Source: Pleionea sediminis
GTDB taxonomy: Bacteria; Pseudomonadota; Gammaproteobacteria; Enterobacterales; Kangiellaceae
Direction: 5' to 3'
NCBI RefSeq assembly: GCF_007570825.1
Contig: NZ_SUNB01000001.1
Span: forward strand, 558,001-622,000
DNA: 64,000 bases
The position numbers were made by a program, and so were the translations under genes. The notes beneath the pieces were generated by a model, which saw nothing but the letters and a program-made list of their open reading frames with translations, was not told the DNA's origin and made no database searches. Shown here piece after piece: positions 52,049-61,268 of the stretch (its first letter is position 1; each line of letters starts with the position of its first letter).

Positions 52049-53275
52049 CTAACTAAAAAACCAATAGCTCACAACAATGGCAGCAACAATCCCTGCCAAA
52101 TCTGCCGCTAAACCACACCCAATGGCATGACGAAGTCGCCGAATATTAACCGCACCAAAATAAACCGCCAAAACATAAAAAGTTGTTTCGGTACTTCCCT
52201 GAAAAACTGCCGCTAATCGTCCAGCAAATGAATCAACACCGTGAGTATTCATCGTTTCGAGCATCAAAGCGCGCGCACCGCTACCCGAAAATGGATTCAT
52301 AATTCCAGTGGGTAAAGCATCGATAAAACGCAAGTCTGCTCCCATTAAACCAAATATCGAGCCAACTCCATGCAACACTAGCTCCAAAACGCCACTGGCG
52401 CGCAATAAGCCAATCGCCACAAGCATAGCGACAAGATACGGCATTATTTTTACTGCCAACTCAAATCCATGTTTTGCGCCAGCAATAAACTCATCATAAA
52501 CAGGAACCCGTTTGACCATCGCTAAACCAACAAAAGAAGTTACCGCCAGTAAAAGCACGCCATTGCCTATGGCTGAAGATAGTTGTGTCATTTCTTCAGG
52601 TGACAGCGAATGAAATAAGCCAATAATTCCCGCGAGACATGCCAAAGCAATCGCAGCATAAGACATTACTACACGATTAAAGATATTAATTTTTTGTACC
52701 AAGGCGACAACGCCCAAGCCCACCAGTGTAGACGCAGAAGTTGCTAATAAAATAGGAACGAACACATCTGCAGGCTGAGCCGCCCCCAATTGCGCTCGAT
52801 ACATTAAAATGGTGACAGGGAATAAAGTCACAGAAGAAGTGTTAATGACTAAGAATAATATTTGCGCATTTGAAGCTTCGTCCTTTTTTGGATTCACCTC
52901 TTGCATCGATTCCATCGCTTTAATGCCAGCAGGTGTTGCAGCATTATCTAGGCCAAATAAATTTGCCGCCATATTCATTGTTATATGACCAAACGCGGGA
53001 TGATGTCTGGGCAAGTCAGGCATGAGTCGATGGAAAAGAGGTAAGAACAGACGAGATAAACCGTCGAGCAGACCCGAACTCTCGGCCAACTTCAACATTC
53101 CCATCCAAAAACACAAGAGCCCGACCAAACCCAGTGCAATTTCAATACTAAGCTTTGCCATATCAAATATGGCCGTCATCATCTTACTAAAAACATCAAG
53201 GTTACCCATTCCTAGCCATTGCCACATCGCACCGACAAATGCGACCAGAAAAAATCCGCCCCAAAGTTTGTTCAT
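52049..53275 (-). CDS. nucleoside-recognition (Gate) domain membrane protein, SpmA-SpmB fusion
   Basis: A 408-residue membrane protein with about ten hydrophobic segments, made of two Gate (nucleoside-recognition) modules like B. subtilis SpmA and SpmB joined in one chain. Half one: LVGLLCFWMGMLKLAESSGL, GHITMNMAANLFGLDNAATPAG, LVINTSSVTLFP. Half two: MPYLVAMLVAIGLLRASG, LPTGIMNPFSGSGARALM and VFQGSTETTFYVLAVYFG. The fused form is common in gammaproteobacteria, where its role is unknown; no sporulation is implied. Its stop is at the edge of the gene-free region. Confidence 0.88.
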   Translation of the reverse strand: MNKLWGGFFLVAFVGAMWQWLGMGNLDVFSKMMTAIFDMAKLSIEIALGLVGLLCFWMGMLKLAESSGLLDGLSRLFLPLFHRLMPDLPRHHPAFGHITMNMAANLFGLDNAATPAGIKAMESMQEVNPKKDEASNAQILFLVINTSSVTLFPVTILMYRAQLGAAQPADVFVPILLATSASTLVGLGVVALVQKINIFNRVVMSYAAIALACLAGIIGLFHSLSPEEMTQLSSAIGNGVLLLAVTSFVGLAMVKRVPVYDEFIAGAKHGFELAVKIMPYLVAMLVAIGLLRASGVLELVLHGVGSIFGLMGADLRFIDALPTGIMNPFSGSGARALMLETMNTHGVDSFAGRLAAVFQGSTETTFYVLAVYFGAVNIRRLRHAIGCGLAADLAGIVAAIVVSYWFFS

Positions 53276-53450
53276 TATTATTTGTTAATCCTTTATTCTG
53301 CTTTTGTGCCGCCACTATCGCCCATTTTATACAATGCAACAACCTTAGGAGTGGCGCACCATCAAGATTGCTCTTAGTCCGATATCTTGATGTTGCGCAG
53401 ATGCCATCAAACAACTAGTCTGATAGAAACAGTCGAAAAGTCATGAAGTT

Positions 53451-54194
53451 ATGGCGCTAAAGCTCCACTTTACAGATTTTCCTAAAATCATTGCCCATCG
53501 TGGTCTGAGCGCTAAAGCGCCAGAAAACACGCTTGCGGCTTTCCATCTTGCAGCAGACCATTCGATTCAATGGGTGGAAACCGATGTGCGCCTCTCTAAA
53601 GATCAGATTCCCATGCTATTTCATGATGCAGTACTTCCTAGAACCACTAATGGCTCAGGCACATTCAATGACTTCACCTTCGAGCAACTAAAACTGTTGG
53701 ACGCAGGAAAGTGGTTCAGCGATGAATTTATGGGCGAACAAATTCCCAGTCTGGACGAACTTTTAGATTTAGGCTTAGAGAGAAATATCGGATTAAACTT
53801 AGAGATCAAACCCAATCTGGGTGAAGAGCAAATTACAGCCGAACAAATCGCTTTACTGATTCAAGAAAGAGCACATAACCCCAAAATATTGTTTTCGAGC
53901 TATTGCATTGACAGCCTCAGACTGTGTCAGGAATACCTCCCTAGAATTCCCAGAGCGCTGGTTGTTGATGACTTTGAATTGATGGATGAAATGGCAACTA
54001 TCGCTCAAACAGAAGCTCTGGGGTGCTCCTCATTGCACATCAATCATCAGCTTATCTATTCCAACTTTATTGCCCAATGTCACTATGCACCCTTCGACAT
54101 TATGTGCTTTACTGTCAACGATCACGCACTGGCCGAAAAATGTTGGCAGGCAGGATGTGTCAGCATCTTTTCCGATACTGGATTGATTTCGTAA
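53451..54194 (+). CDS. glycerophosphodiester phosphodiesterase
   Basis: A 247-residue cytoplasmic enzyme of the UgpQ type that hydrolyses glycerophosphodiesters to glycerol 3-phosphate and alcohol. The catalytic loop is IAHRGLSAKAPENTLAAF (His and Arg/Glu), followed by WVETDVRLSKDQIPMLFHDAVLPRTTNGSG (metal Glu/Asp and catalytic His), and the C-terminal GLNLEIKPN and CFTVND. No signal peptide is present. It may be joined to the HAD phosphatase gene 76 bases downstream. Confidence 0.93.
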   Translation: MALKLHFTDFPKIIAHRGLSAKAPENTLAAFHLAADHSIQWVETDVRLSKDQIPMLFHDAVLPRTTNGSGTFNDFTFEQLKLLDAGKWFSDEFMGEQIPSLDELLDLGLERNIGLNLEIKPNLGEEQITAEQIALLIQERAHNPKILFSSYCIDSLRLCQEYLPRIPRALVVDDFELMDEMATIAQTEALGCSSLHINHQLIYSNFIAQCHYAPFDIMCFTVNDHALAEKCWQAGCVSIFSDTGLIS

Positions 54195-54270
54195 GCATCA
54201 TCTAAAACAACCAACTATTAACCTGGCGTATTCATCAAGAAAAACGAACAATTCGAGTCGACGGAAAAAC

Positions 54271-54879
54271 ATGCTTCAATCAATTTGTGGTTTTATATTC
54301 GATTTAGACGGAACACTGGTGAGTTCGTCGCTGAACTTTAAAACAATCAAACAGGAACTTGATTGTCCACCCGATCAAGACATTTTAGAGTATGTTGAAT
54401 CATTACCCAGCACAGACAAGCACAAAGCAACTAAACTCATTGAGCAATACGAGCTGGAAGATGCCAGAAACGCTCAATTAATTCCTGGTGCTCGCGAATT
54501 CTTAACCTACTTAGTTGAGATGAAAGTGCCCACGGCCATTGTGACCCGCAATTCAACGGAAGCAGCACAAATAAAAGTTAACAATACCAAGCTGCCCGTC
54601 ACCCAAATCATTACCCGACACGATGCCGCGCCAAAACCCAATCCAGAATCACTGGTTTTACTGGCGAAGCAATGGCAAATTAGAAGTGAAAATCTTGCTT
54701 ACATTGGCGATTACATATACGACATTCAAGCCGCTCGACGCGCCAATATGAAAGCTTTGTTATATTACTCGGATTCTGAGCCAGACTACGCACACCAAGC
54801 TGATTTATCATTCAGCTGTTGGCATCATTTACTCAAACAACTTCCTAATTCAAGAGGCCTGCAACCCGAGAGCGTATGA
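54271..54879 (+). CDS. HAD-superfamily phosphatase (GPH/YqaB-like)
   Basis: A 202-residue HAD-IA family hydrolase. The nucleophile loop is FIFDLDGTLVSSS; motif II Thr is in AIVTRNSTEA; motif III Lys is in RHDAAPKPNPESL; motif IV is YIGDYIYDIQAARRA. A small alpha-helical cap (about 20-75) lies after motif I. Resembles phosphoglycolate/phosphosugar phosphatases; the substrate is not deducible. It follows the glycerophosphodiesterase on the same strand, and ends 1 base before the stop of the opposite EAL gene. Confidence 0.88.
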   Translation: MLQSICGFIFDLDGTLVSSSLNFKTIKQELDCPPDQDILEYVESLPSTDKHKATKLIEQYELEDARNAQLIPGAREFLTYLVEMKVPTAIVTRNSTEAAQIKVNNTKLPVTQIITRHDAAPKPNPESLVLLAKQWQIRSENLAYIGDYIYDIQAARRANMKALLYYSDSEPDYAHQADLSFSCWHHLLKQLPNSRGLQPESV

Positions 54880-54880
54880 C

Positions 54881-55630
54881 TTAGTGGTTATTTTCCAGAA
54901 CTGACCAGTCAATATCTGGTAGATGATTGATTTCTGGCTTGGCAAAGAAAAATCCTTGCATGTAACGAATTCCTGACTGTTCTAAAAACAAGTAATCGTC
55001 ATAGGTCTCGATTCCCTCTGCAATAAGATCAATATTCAAGGATTCAGCTGTTTTTATAATTCCTGACAAAATCGCTTGTTTTACCGGATTATCTGAAATT
55101 CCTATGACTAATTTCATATCGACTTTCAAAAAATCAGGCTGAAAGTCCGCCAATAAGTTCAATCCTGCAAATCCTTCACCAAAGTCATCTATCGCAGTTC
55201 TAAGCCCTTTCGATTTGTAAACCTTGAATATGTCACGCAAGAGTTCATGATTTTCCACCTTTTCGTGCTCCGTAACCTCAAACACGATTCTGTGACGTGG
55301 AAAATCATACTCCTCAGCAACCTCTAAAGTTCGACGTAAACAAGTTTCAGGATCATAAATGGCCCCTGGCAGGAAATTGATATTGACCACGGCGGTCTTA
55401 TCCAAACTCGCTATTTGTTGTATTGCTGTTGTTCGACATTTTTGATCAAATGAGTAGATATTCTCTTCGTTGACTCGCGATAAAATCTCGCCCGCCCCCT
55501 CTCCATTCATCCCTCGAACTAAAGCTTCATATGAAAAAACTTCCTTTTTCTGTATATCAACTATGGGATGAAAGGCCATTTGAATATCAAAATCTAACGG
55601 TTTTCTACAAGTGCATTTGTGATTTGCCAT
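54881..55630 (-). CDS. stand-alone EAL-domain c-di-GMP phosphodiesterase
   Basis: A 249-residue EAL domain with almost no extra sequence. E35-A-L-V-R-G is intact, and the usual metal and base positions follow: VVNINFLP (Asn), VFEVTEHE (Glu), AIDDFGEG (Asp-Asp), FLKVDMKL (Lys), LIAEGIET (Glu) and the C-terminal YMQGFFFAKP. It should hydrolyse c-di-GMP to pGpG. An N-terminal cluster of three Cys (HKCTCRKP with one more at CRKP) could bind metal or respond to redox. No sensor domain, so control may be through expression or partners. Confidence 0.92.
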   Translation of the reverse strand: MANHKCTCRKPLDFDIQMAFHPIVDIQKKEVFSYEALVRGMNGEGAGEILSRVNEENIYSFDQKCRTTAIQQIASLDKTAVVNINFLPGAIYDPETCLRRTLEVAEEYDFPRHRIVFEVTEHEKVENHELLRDIFKVYKSKGLRTAIDDFGEGFAGLNLLADFQPDFLKVDMKLVIGISDNPVKQAILSGIIKTAESLNIDLIAEGIETYDDYLFLEQSGIRYMQGFFFAKPEINHLPDIDWSVLENNH

Positions 55631-55721
55631 GCGTCTCCAAATAGAACTCTCTCAAATTTAAGTCATCGTAAGTTAAAGATAGCTCAACTGCTGAAATAAT
55701 CACTTTCTAAGGGCGTTGATA

Positions 55722-56039
55722 TTATCCTTTAGGCTCAGCGCCACATTGCCAACAGATTTCAAAGCTCGAAGCATTCTCTTCCCCACAAGAAGAACATACC
55801 CAGTGTGAATTTGGATTTGAGGGTGTACGATGATAATCCGATAACAGAGACTGAGCGGTTTCAAAGTGCTCTTCTTTTACTTTTATTTCAATTTGCGTCA
55901 CCGTGGCGGGCAATTCTCCCATTGCACCAGTCAATGCCTCACCGGATAAATGAACTTCAACGCCTTCAAATTCAAGCATCGATTTTATGGTGTTCGCCTC
56001 TAAATAATTGTGGCTAAAGCAGAGTCTTCGGAAAGTCAT
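55722..56039 (-). CDS. DUF2007 protein with C-terminal RanBP2-type zinc finger
   Basis: A 105-residue protein. Residues 1-70 match DUF2007, a small ferredoxin-like alpha/beta family of presumed signal transducers (SHNYLEANTIKSMLEFEGVEVHLSGEAL, IKVKEEHFETAQSLLSDY). The last 27 residues (about 79-103) are a RanBP2-like zinc finger: W-V-C-S-S-C, then 10 residues, C-W-Q-C. The two parts are joined by a short Pro/Asn linker. Many proteobacterial DUF2007 proteins have this combination. No neighbour suggests a function. ATG at 56039. Confidence 0.88.
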   Translation of the reverse strand: MTFRRLCFSHNYLEANTIKSMLEFEGVEVHLSGEALTGAMGELPATVTQIEIKVKEEHFETAQSLLSDYHRTPSNPNSHWVCSSCGEENASSFEICWQCGAEPKG

Positions 56040-56133
56040 ATCTTAAACAATTTAAAAATAAGTGCGTGTTAGTTTAATGGGAGAGTGTCAAATAGGCAAA
56101 ATATTGATTTGACTATAAAAAGAGGAGGTAAAA

Positions 56134-56163
56134 ACTAAAAAGCCGCGAGCGAATCACGGCTTT
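56134..56163 (-). terminator. rho-independent terminator of the cspA-like gene
   Basis: On the minus strand AAAGCCG (56163-56157) pairs with CGGCTTT (56145-56139) across an 11-base loop, followed by TTTAG (T-run 56141-56137). It begins 22 bases after the cold-shock stop codon. Confidence 0.8.
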
Positions 56164-56184
56164 GCCAAACAGTCGTGTCGTGAT

Positions 56185-56394
56185 TTATGCAATCACTTCA
56201 ACGTTTGCTGCTTGAGGACCTTTCTGACCGTCTTGAATTTCAAACTGTACCTTTTGGCCTTCAGCTAAAGTTTTGAAACCGTCGGCTTTAATTGAACTGA
56301 AATGAACAAAAACATCAGGACCATTTTCTTGCTCTAAAAAGCCAAACCCTTTAGTTTCGTTAAACCACTTTACCTGACCAGTAGTTACTGACAT
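56185..56394 (-). CDS. CspA-family cold-shock protein
   Basis: A 69-residue single cold-shock domain, the standard CspA size, that binds single-stranded RNA. RNP1 is KGFGFLEQ and RNP2 is VFVHFSSI; the start [17 protein letters not shown] and the end [12 protein letters not shown] are characteristic. AGGAGTAATAC precedes ATG. A terminator follows at 56134-56163. The 390-base region upstream up to the next gene leaves room for the long regulatory 5' leader typical of cold-shock mRNAs. Confidence 0.96.
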   Translation of the reverse strand: MSVTTGQVKWFNETKGFGFLEQENGPDVFVHFSSIKADGFKTLAEGQKVQFEIQDGQKGPQAANVEVIA

Positions 56395-56784
56395 TGTATT
56401 ACTCCTGAGATATATCTAAATTAAACTTTGAATCCTATGAATGCGAGCATACGCTTCAAGGTTGAGTGAAAGTCCAGGAATTACTTACGATTAAACAAAA
56501 CGAGGTACAACAGAAAGGTCTTCGATCTTGCCAAAACATAAATACTCGCTGTCGTTTCACAGCATCTTCAGTATAATCAACTGAAAGACGAAGTAAAGAT
56601 AAATTTTTTTTGTTACACGCTCATGACAAAAATCGCTGAATCACGCATATATAAAGCACCAAAGGCGTGTATCGATATCTCTTTTTTTGAATGCGCTGCG
56701 TCATATTGAGGCAAGTTTCATTAACTTTAAAACACTTATTTCAAATCTCAGTTTCACAACATTAATAAAACAATTATGCTCACA
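56395..56784 (-). promoter_or_regulatory. 390-base gene-free region upstream of the cold-shock gene
   Basis: This interval lies between the cold-shock gene and the next minus-strand gene. It is AT-rich, with an AT-palindrome (TATATATCTAAATTAAA-like run next to the gene) and no open frame with a ribosome site. It must contain the cold-shock promoter and leader; I could not place the promoter with confidence. Confidence 0.4.
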
Positions 56785-57636
56785 CTACTCCTCTGCATCA
56801 GCCAGTAAATCAGAAAAATCCTCTTTATAGTTATTCAGTCGTTCAATCATTTTTTTCTTTTGCTTTTCCGACATCGTCTTCGATAAACGAATTAAATTTT
56901 CTCGAGTTAACGCATTATTGTGTTCGTACAATGCGCGAAGTTCGGGCGTGCGATATTGATCAAAGTTTTTAAACAAGTCTTGTAACTGCTTCTTTCCGTC
57001 TTCAGTCTCTCGGTAAGCCAGTATGCGTTTCAGCTCTGCTCGCCAACTTTCACGATAGGCCATCCGCGCTTCTGTCGTACCTTTTATATTTTTCGCCCAT
57101 TCCCTCACAATCGCTCGCTGCTCTTTTGACAAGCGTCCCACCCATTCTTCCAAGCTATCTTTCAAATTCTCTTTACGTTGGTCAACTCGCTCTTCTTCAC
57201 TCTCATCTTTATATTCCTCCATGTAATCCGCATCTTCCTCTTCCAGAGTATCGATTAGCTCTGTAACTTGCGAATCGGTAAGCTCTGTCATCATCATGAC
57301 GACATCGATACCCACCTCATTTAACAGGGTGCTAAAGAAGCCTTGGATTTGCTTTCTATGTAGATCATAATTCTGTTCAACAGTCTCGGACTCAATATCT
57401 GAGGCAAGTTTATCGACCCACTCTATGTATTTCGGCAACTCACTCGTACGATGCCAACGAGTCTTAGATACCATGAGTTGTTCAAGCTGCTCTTCTTGCG
57501 ATGACGTCAGCTCAACGAAGTCATCAACATACCAAGGAACAACCCAATCCAACCGGTTATACCAAAACTTTAGGCCACATCCTTGCAAAAACAGCGCGAT
57601 TACCATTATCAGACAGCATTTTTTCAAGGTCATCAT
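56785..57636 (-). CDS. DUF6279 family lipoprotein
   Basis: A 283-residue protein with a lipoprotein signal: hydrophobic MVIALFLQGC with a lipobox LQGC, so Cys20 is lipidated (residues 17-20). The mature part is entirely helical and very rich in Glu, Arg, Lys (TSSQEEQLEQLM, DYMEEYKDESEEERVDQRKE, SEKQKKKMIERL). The WYNRLDWVVPWYVDDFVEL start and the repeated Trp/Tyr pattern match DUF6279, a family of unknown function near the outer membrane. Divergent from ttcA across 141 bases. Confidence 0.87.
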   Translation of the reverse strand: MMTLKKCCLIMVIALFLQGCGLKFWYNRLDWVVPWYVDDFVELTSSQEEQLEQLMVSKTRWHRTSELPKYIEWVDKLASDIESETVEQNYDLHRKQIQGFFSTLLNEVGIDVVMMMTELTDSQVTELIDTLEEEDADYMEEYKDESEEERVDQRKENLKDSLEEWVGRLSKEQRAIVREWAKNIKGTTEARMAYRESWRAELKRILAYRETEDGKKQLQDLFKNFDQYRTPELRALYEHNNALTRENLIRLSKTMSEKQKKKMIERLNNYKEDFSDLLADAEE

Positions 57637-57777
57637 ATCTCCAAAACTTTGTTTTTTATGACTTTTTTCATTAAAATCATGTTTCTCAATTAAAATTGGA
57701 CTGATGGCTTTTCTCGTTCACCGGACACCAGTATAATGTGCCGCCCAATTTTTGTTCAGTTGTACCAGGTAATTGCC

Positions 57778-58689
57778 ATGCAGGCTTTCTCTAAAAAAGA
57801 CAAGACAAACCTCAACAAGTTGCAAAAAAAGCTTCGCCGAAATACCGGCCAAGCTATCGCAGACTTCAATATGATTGAAGATGGCGACAAAGTCATGGTT
57901 TGCCTTTCCGGCGGCAAAGACTCCTACACCATGCTGGACATACTGCTCAATCTAAAAAAGCACGCTCCGATTAGTTTCGATTTAATCGCGGTTAATCTTG
58001 ATCAAAAACAACCTGGGTTTCCGGAACATTTGCTGCCCAACTACCTCGAAAGCATTGAAGTGCCTTATCACATCATCGAAGAGGATACTTATTCTGTTGT
58101 CAAAGAAAAAGTACCTGAGGGCAAAACAACTTGCGCCCTTTGCTCTCGACTTAGACGTGGCATAATCTATAGCTGGGCGGCCAAAAACGGCATTACCAAA
58201 ATCGCTCTTGGTCATCATCGAGATGACATTGTCGAAACACTTTTCCTCAATATGTTTTTTGGCGGAAAAATGAAATCGATGCCACCAAAACTACTGAGTG
58301 ACGATGGTCAGCATATTGTTATACGTCCATTAGCCTATTGTAGAGAAAAAGACATTACAAAATATTCTCAGCTTCGTGAGTTTCCTATCATTCCTTGTAA
58401 TCTATGTGGATCACAAGAAAACTTGCAACGTAAAGTTATTAAGGAAATGTTACGTGACTGGGATAGAAAACACCCAGGCCGAATTGAATCGATATTCAAT
58501 GCCACTCGCAATATTGCGCCATCACATCTGCTTGATCCATCTTTGTATAACTTCACCGAATTCTCAAGGCAATCAACGCCATTTTCTGAGGGCGATACTG
58601 CATTTGACACTGAGGTACTACCAGAGCCAAAACCGGATCCAGACGATCTCGAAGAAATGCCTGCACTAATTTCTTTTAAGGCGATTTAG
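57778..58689 (+). CDS. ttcA: tRNA 2-thiocytidine synthase
   Basis: A 303-residue TtcA that thiolates C32 of certain tRNAs through an iron-sulfur cluster. The PP-loop is [15 protein letters not shown]; two CxxC cluster motifs, [12 protein letters not shown] and [12 protein letters not shown], and [34 protein letters not shown] follow as in E. coli TtcA (311). ATG 57778 ([10 protein letters not shown]) has AGGT near it and fits homologues; the 14-codon extension to 57736 is unlikely. The C-terminal 25 residues are acidic. Confidence 0.95.
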   Translation: MQAFSKKDKTNLNKLQKKLRRNTGQAIADFNMIEDGDKVMVCLSGGKDSYTMLDILLNLKKHAPISFDLIAVNLDQKQPGFPEHLLPNYLESIEVPYHIIEEDTYSVVKEKVPEGKTTCALCSRLRRGIIYSWAAKNGITKIALGHHRDDIVETLFLNMFFGGKMKSMPPKLLSDDGQHIVIRPLAYCREKDITKYSQLREFPIIPCNLCGSQENLQRKVIKEMLRDWDRKHPGRIESIFNATRNIAPSHLLDPSLYNFTEFSRQSTPFSEGDTAFDTEVLPEPKPDPDDLEEMPALISFKAI

Positions 58690-59048
58690 AACTTACAAAC
58701 TCGTTCCCAAACCGTTTATTTTATAGAATAACATTTCAATCGAATTCGAGCTTGGCAGTACATTCTTGTCACTGCCATTGCTATCGCGTTGAGCTTAGCT
58801 GAAATTCAAATCAGAATAAGGCTTATGCCGCCCGTCGAACATCGGTAATTTTGTTACTGACATGAGTTCACAACAATCCACGATACTATTGCTTTTAAAA
58901 TCCGAGAATAACTCACCCAAATCACTCAACAATTCAAATAATAATTACCAAACTCTTACCTGTGTCTCAGCATATCGATAGCTATCACTTGTAATCACAG
59001 CCTAAATAACCAATACTATAAAGTCGTTGATAATCAGAGAGTTTTCTT
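58690..59048. other. 359-base intergenic region, no recognisable feature
   Basis: Between ttcA and a gene of unknown function on the same strand. AT-rich; a small imperfect hairpin (GGCAGTACATTCTTGTCACTGCC, arms GGCAGT/ACTGCC at about 58753-58776) may help end ttcA transcription. Only a 39-codon frame (58862-58981) without a ribosome site was found and was rejected. A promoter for the following gene is expected, but none could be placed. Confidence 0.4.
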
Positions 59049-59537
59049 GTGTCTTTTCTCAATTTTTTCAAAAATTTCTCACAACGTGCTAGCGCATCTT
59101 CAAATGAAACTACAGATTCCGCCTCTCATGAGCAGCCCAAGGATTTCACGAATATGGGTATGGAAAAACTTAAAGCGGTCATTGACGAAGTAACCGCCTC
59201 TTTCTCTCTGTTTGAAAAAGCAGGATTTGAAGTCGAAGAAGTTCAAGTAGAAATCGGTGTTGCCCCCAAGTTAATGCCACGATTTAAATATGTAAGAGAT
59301 ATCTCCCCCAATGAGCAAGAAAAGCTTATTGCAGAAGCGGGTGACAAAAAGCTCGTAAAGTTTATGCTAATTAGTCTATTTAAATCAGCGAAATTACAAA
59401 AGCTTATTCAAGATCCAAAACTCGAGTTTTATGCTATTGAAATAGACCTTACTGCAGTACCTTCAGTTCGAGGCGTTTTTCGCTCAATAAAGAACAGCGA
59501 AAAAATAATCCGAATTGGCTCACATGAAACTCACTAG
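59049..59537 (+). CDS. protein of unknown function, helical plus alpha/beta
   Basis: A 162-residue protein with a GTG start (GAGAG 7-10 bases before). The first 35 residues are Ser/Thr/Asn-rich and probably disordered after a short FFKNFSQ helix; the rest (GMEKLKAVIDEVTASFSLFEKAGFEVEEVQVEIGVAPKLMPRF) looks like a folded alpha/beta unit. Its stop is 8 bases before the following DnaJ-related ATG, so both are probably one operon. No family recognised. Soluble and cytoplasmic. Confidence 0.72.
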   Translation: MSFLNFFKNFSQRASASSNETTDSASHEQPKDFTNMGMEKLKAVIDEVTASFSLFEKAGFEVEEVQVEIGVAPKLMPRFKYVRDISPNEQEKLIAEAGDKKLVKFMLISLFKSAKLQKLIQDPKLEFYAIEIDLTAVPSVRGVFRSIKNSEKIIRIGSHETH

Positions 59538-59545
59538 GTTTGATT

Positions 59546-60115
59546 ATGGTCGACCACTTATCTTACCTAAAGGAAAAGTTGGAAAATGAAAAGCAGGGAA
59601 TCAGTGAATATCAATTAATAAAAACAATTGAGAAAGAACGTCCCGATTTTTTTGATGAACTCAATGGCAGCGAACGCTTATACCAAAAGCACTTTTTGTT
59701 ATTTCACTACCTCCACCAATTAAAGCCAGAATTTCAAAAGAAAAACCTTTTATTAAGCATTTCTGCATTATCGATTGAACTACTCGACGAAACGACTGTG
59801 GAAAACGGACACCATTCAATAACTCAACATGATGGGCTTGCCGGTTTCTATCTCGATAAAAAGAACCTGTTTTTATCAGAAGCTGAAGTTGCAGTAATGC
59901 AAAAAGTATTCTGGGAAAAATTTCTAGCGCTAGAGAAAAAGTCGGAAGCGATTAAAACATTGCAACTCACCGGTGTTTCTCCTCTTTCATTAAGCAAGGT
60001 AAAAAAACAGTACCAAAAACTTGCGCAAAAACATCATCCGGACAAAGGTGGCTGCACCGAAGCTTTTAATAAAATCAAGTCTTCATATCAAGAACTCAAG
60101 CTTCTTTTAGAATAA
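59546..60115 (+). CDS. DnaJ-related co-chaperone (C-terminal J domain)
   Basis: A 189-residue protein with an N-terminal helical DNAJ-related domain (about 1-130: EKENEKQGISEYQLIKTIEK-type start, LYQKHFLLFHYLHQL, GLAGFYLDKKNLF) and a C-terminal partial J domain (about 135-189) with the hallmark HPD in QKLAQKHHPDKGGCTEAFNKIKSSYQEL. The J domain should stimulate a DnaK-type Hsp70. ATG 59546 is preferred to TTG 59540. Tail-to-tail with the DTW gene: the last 28 bases overlap its 3' end on the other strand. Confidence 0.88.
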   Translation: MVDHLSYLKEKLENEKQGISEYQLIKTIEKERPDFFDELNGSERLYQKHFLLFHYLHQLKPEFQKKNLLLSISALSIELLDETTVENGHHSITQHDGLAGFYLDKKNLFLSEAEVAVMQKVFWEKFLALEKKSEAIKTLQLTGVSPLSLSKVKKQYQKLAQKHHPDKGGCTEAFNKIKSSYQELKLLLE

Positions 60116-60765
60116 CGCTCTTTTACTTCAGAAGACATATGCTTCATTTGCATTTCCTGCATTTTGAAGAACAAATCAACTAAAGGTTTTGTCGATTCAT
60201 TTGAAAAAGCCCGAATAGCGTATATCACAGCTTCTATCGTTGAATAACTCTGATCATCAGGTACTTTACGTATGGTATAGCTGGGTTTTCCGCCTTCAAT
60301 TCGTATCGCTTTAAATCGTTTTAACCAGGGGTTTAACTCATACATCTTTTTTGCTTTGCGCCATGTCGCATCAATAAACAATAGTACTCGGGGCGCGCGT
60401 TGAACCTGCAAACGTTTTAAGTTGCCTTCGACGATAGATGAAGCGTTCCCAGACAATGATGTGTGCAGATTATTTGGCGGTGCTTTAATTACTACAGAGT
60501 TTTTATCTGGATAGACTAAGCAAATGTCAGCGATAGAGTTATCTAGCCGAGTTTTAACCTCATTAAAATCATCTGCGTTTTCACCGACGAAAATATGAGT
60601 TCGATGGTGACAAAGCTGAATCAATCGTGCCGTATTCTTGCTGACTCTACTCTCAAGAGGATGTTGTAAAATATAAATATTAAACTCACTATTAAGAGGA
60701 CTTACGTAGGAACACAGACAAGTCTTGACCGGAAACAAACATTGCTGACAGATAGGCCGTTTCAT
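60088..60765 (-). CDS. tapT: tRNA-uridine aminocarboxypropyltransferase, DTW family
   Basis: A 225-residue DTW-domain protein, the family of TapT that makes acp3U47 in tRNA from SAM. Four Cys at the start (ICQQCLFPVKTCLC) form the family zinc site; FNIYILQHPLESRVSKNTARLI is characteristic, and the DTW motif is present as DATW in LLFIDATWRKAKKMYELNPWL, followed by PDDQSYSTIEA (RLP..EGL-type region altered). The protein continues into a basic C-terminal tail. The gene overlaps the 3' end of the DnaJ-related gene by 28 bases on the opposite strand. On its strand the gene of the 140-residue membrane protein precedes it by 7 bases. Confidence 0.9.
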   Translation of the reverse strand: MKRPICQQCLFPVKTCLCSYVSPLNSEFNIYILQHPLESRVSKNTARLIQLCHHRTHIFVGENADDFNEVKTRLDNSIADICLVYPDKNSVVIKAPPNNLHTSLSGNASSIVEGNLKRLQVQRAPRVLLFIDATWRKAKKMYELNPWLKRFKAIRIEGGKPSYTIRKVPDDQSYSTIEAVIYAIRAFSNESTKPLVDLFFKMQEMQMKHMSSEVKERYSKRSLSS

Positions 60766-60772
60766 TTCAAAC

Positions 60773-61195
60773 TCAATCTAACGCTTTAAGAACATCTAAC
60801 ACCGCCAGCTCAAGCTCTTTGTTAGCTTGAGTGATCAGTTTATTCGAATTTTTATCTTGCTCTAACGTATCCCAATGCTCAGCCCATACTTCCTTTAATT
60901 CTCTGGACTCTCGAGCAACCGTGGATGGCATGATTTGACTTAACGACAGGATGAAATTCACTCGAGTCCATCCGGTAATTGGCTCTCTTTCGGAAGTCCC
61001 TTTTGTATAGTGGATATTATCAACCAGTAATTGAAGTTGGGCTACCTCTCGAATAATTTCAAAACCTGATTCGCGGTAGTTACGATTCAGCTCTGTTTTC
61101 TCATTGCGCCATGTATTATAAAAAAGAGCCGTTAGGGCAACGGTCAAACTTATAAGCGACAACATATTATTTTTGATGTTAGTTTTTATTGTCAT
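60773..61195 (-). CDS. single-pass membrane protein of unknown function
   Basis: A 140-residue protein with an N-terminal membrane helix (about 10-27, NMLSLISLTVALTALFYNTW) and a helical, charged soluble part (EIIREVAQLQLLVDNIHY; WAEHWDTLEQDKNSN). Without Lys/Arg at the cut site it is more likely an anchor than a cleaved signal peptide. It lies between the S9/Sel1 peptidase gene and tapT, 7 bases before the latter, and may be co-transcribed with it. I do not recognise a family. Confidence 0.72.
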   Translation of the reverse strand: MTIKTNIKNNMLSLISLTVALTALFYNTWRNEKTELNRNYRESGFEIIREVAQLQLLVDNIHYTKGTSEREPITGWTRVNFILSLSQIMPSTVARESRELKEVWAEHWDTLEQDKNSNKLITQANKELELAVLDVLKALD

Positions 61196-61268
61196 AATTT
61201 ATAGCCTCACCATGCCAACGTGTATAAAGATAATTGTACAGCCCTGATACTTCTAAAAGACCAAAGAA

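Noticed and set aside
58862-58981. 39-codon frame in the ttcA downstream gap
   Set aside because: No ribosome site, no hydrophobic or domain pattern, and composition fits AT-rich non-coding DNA.
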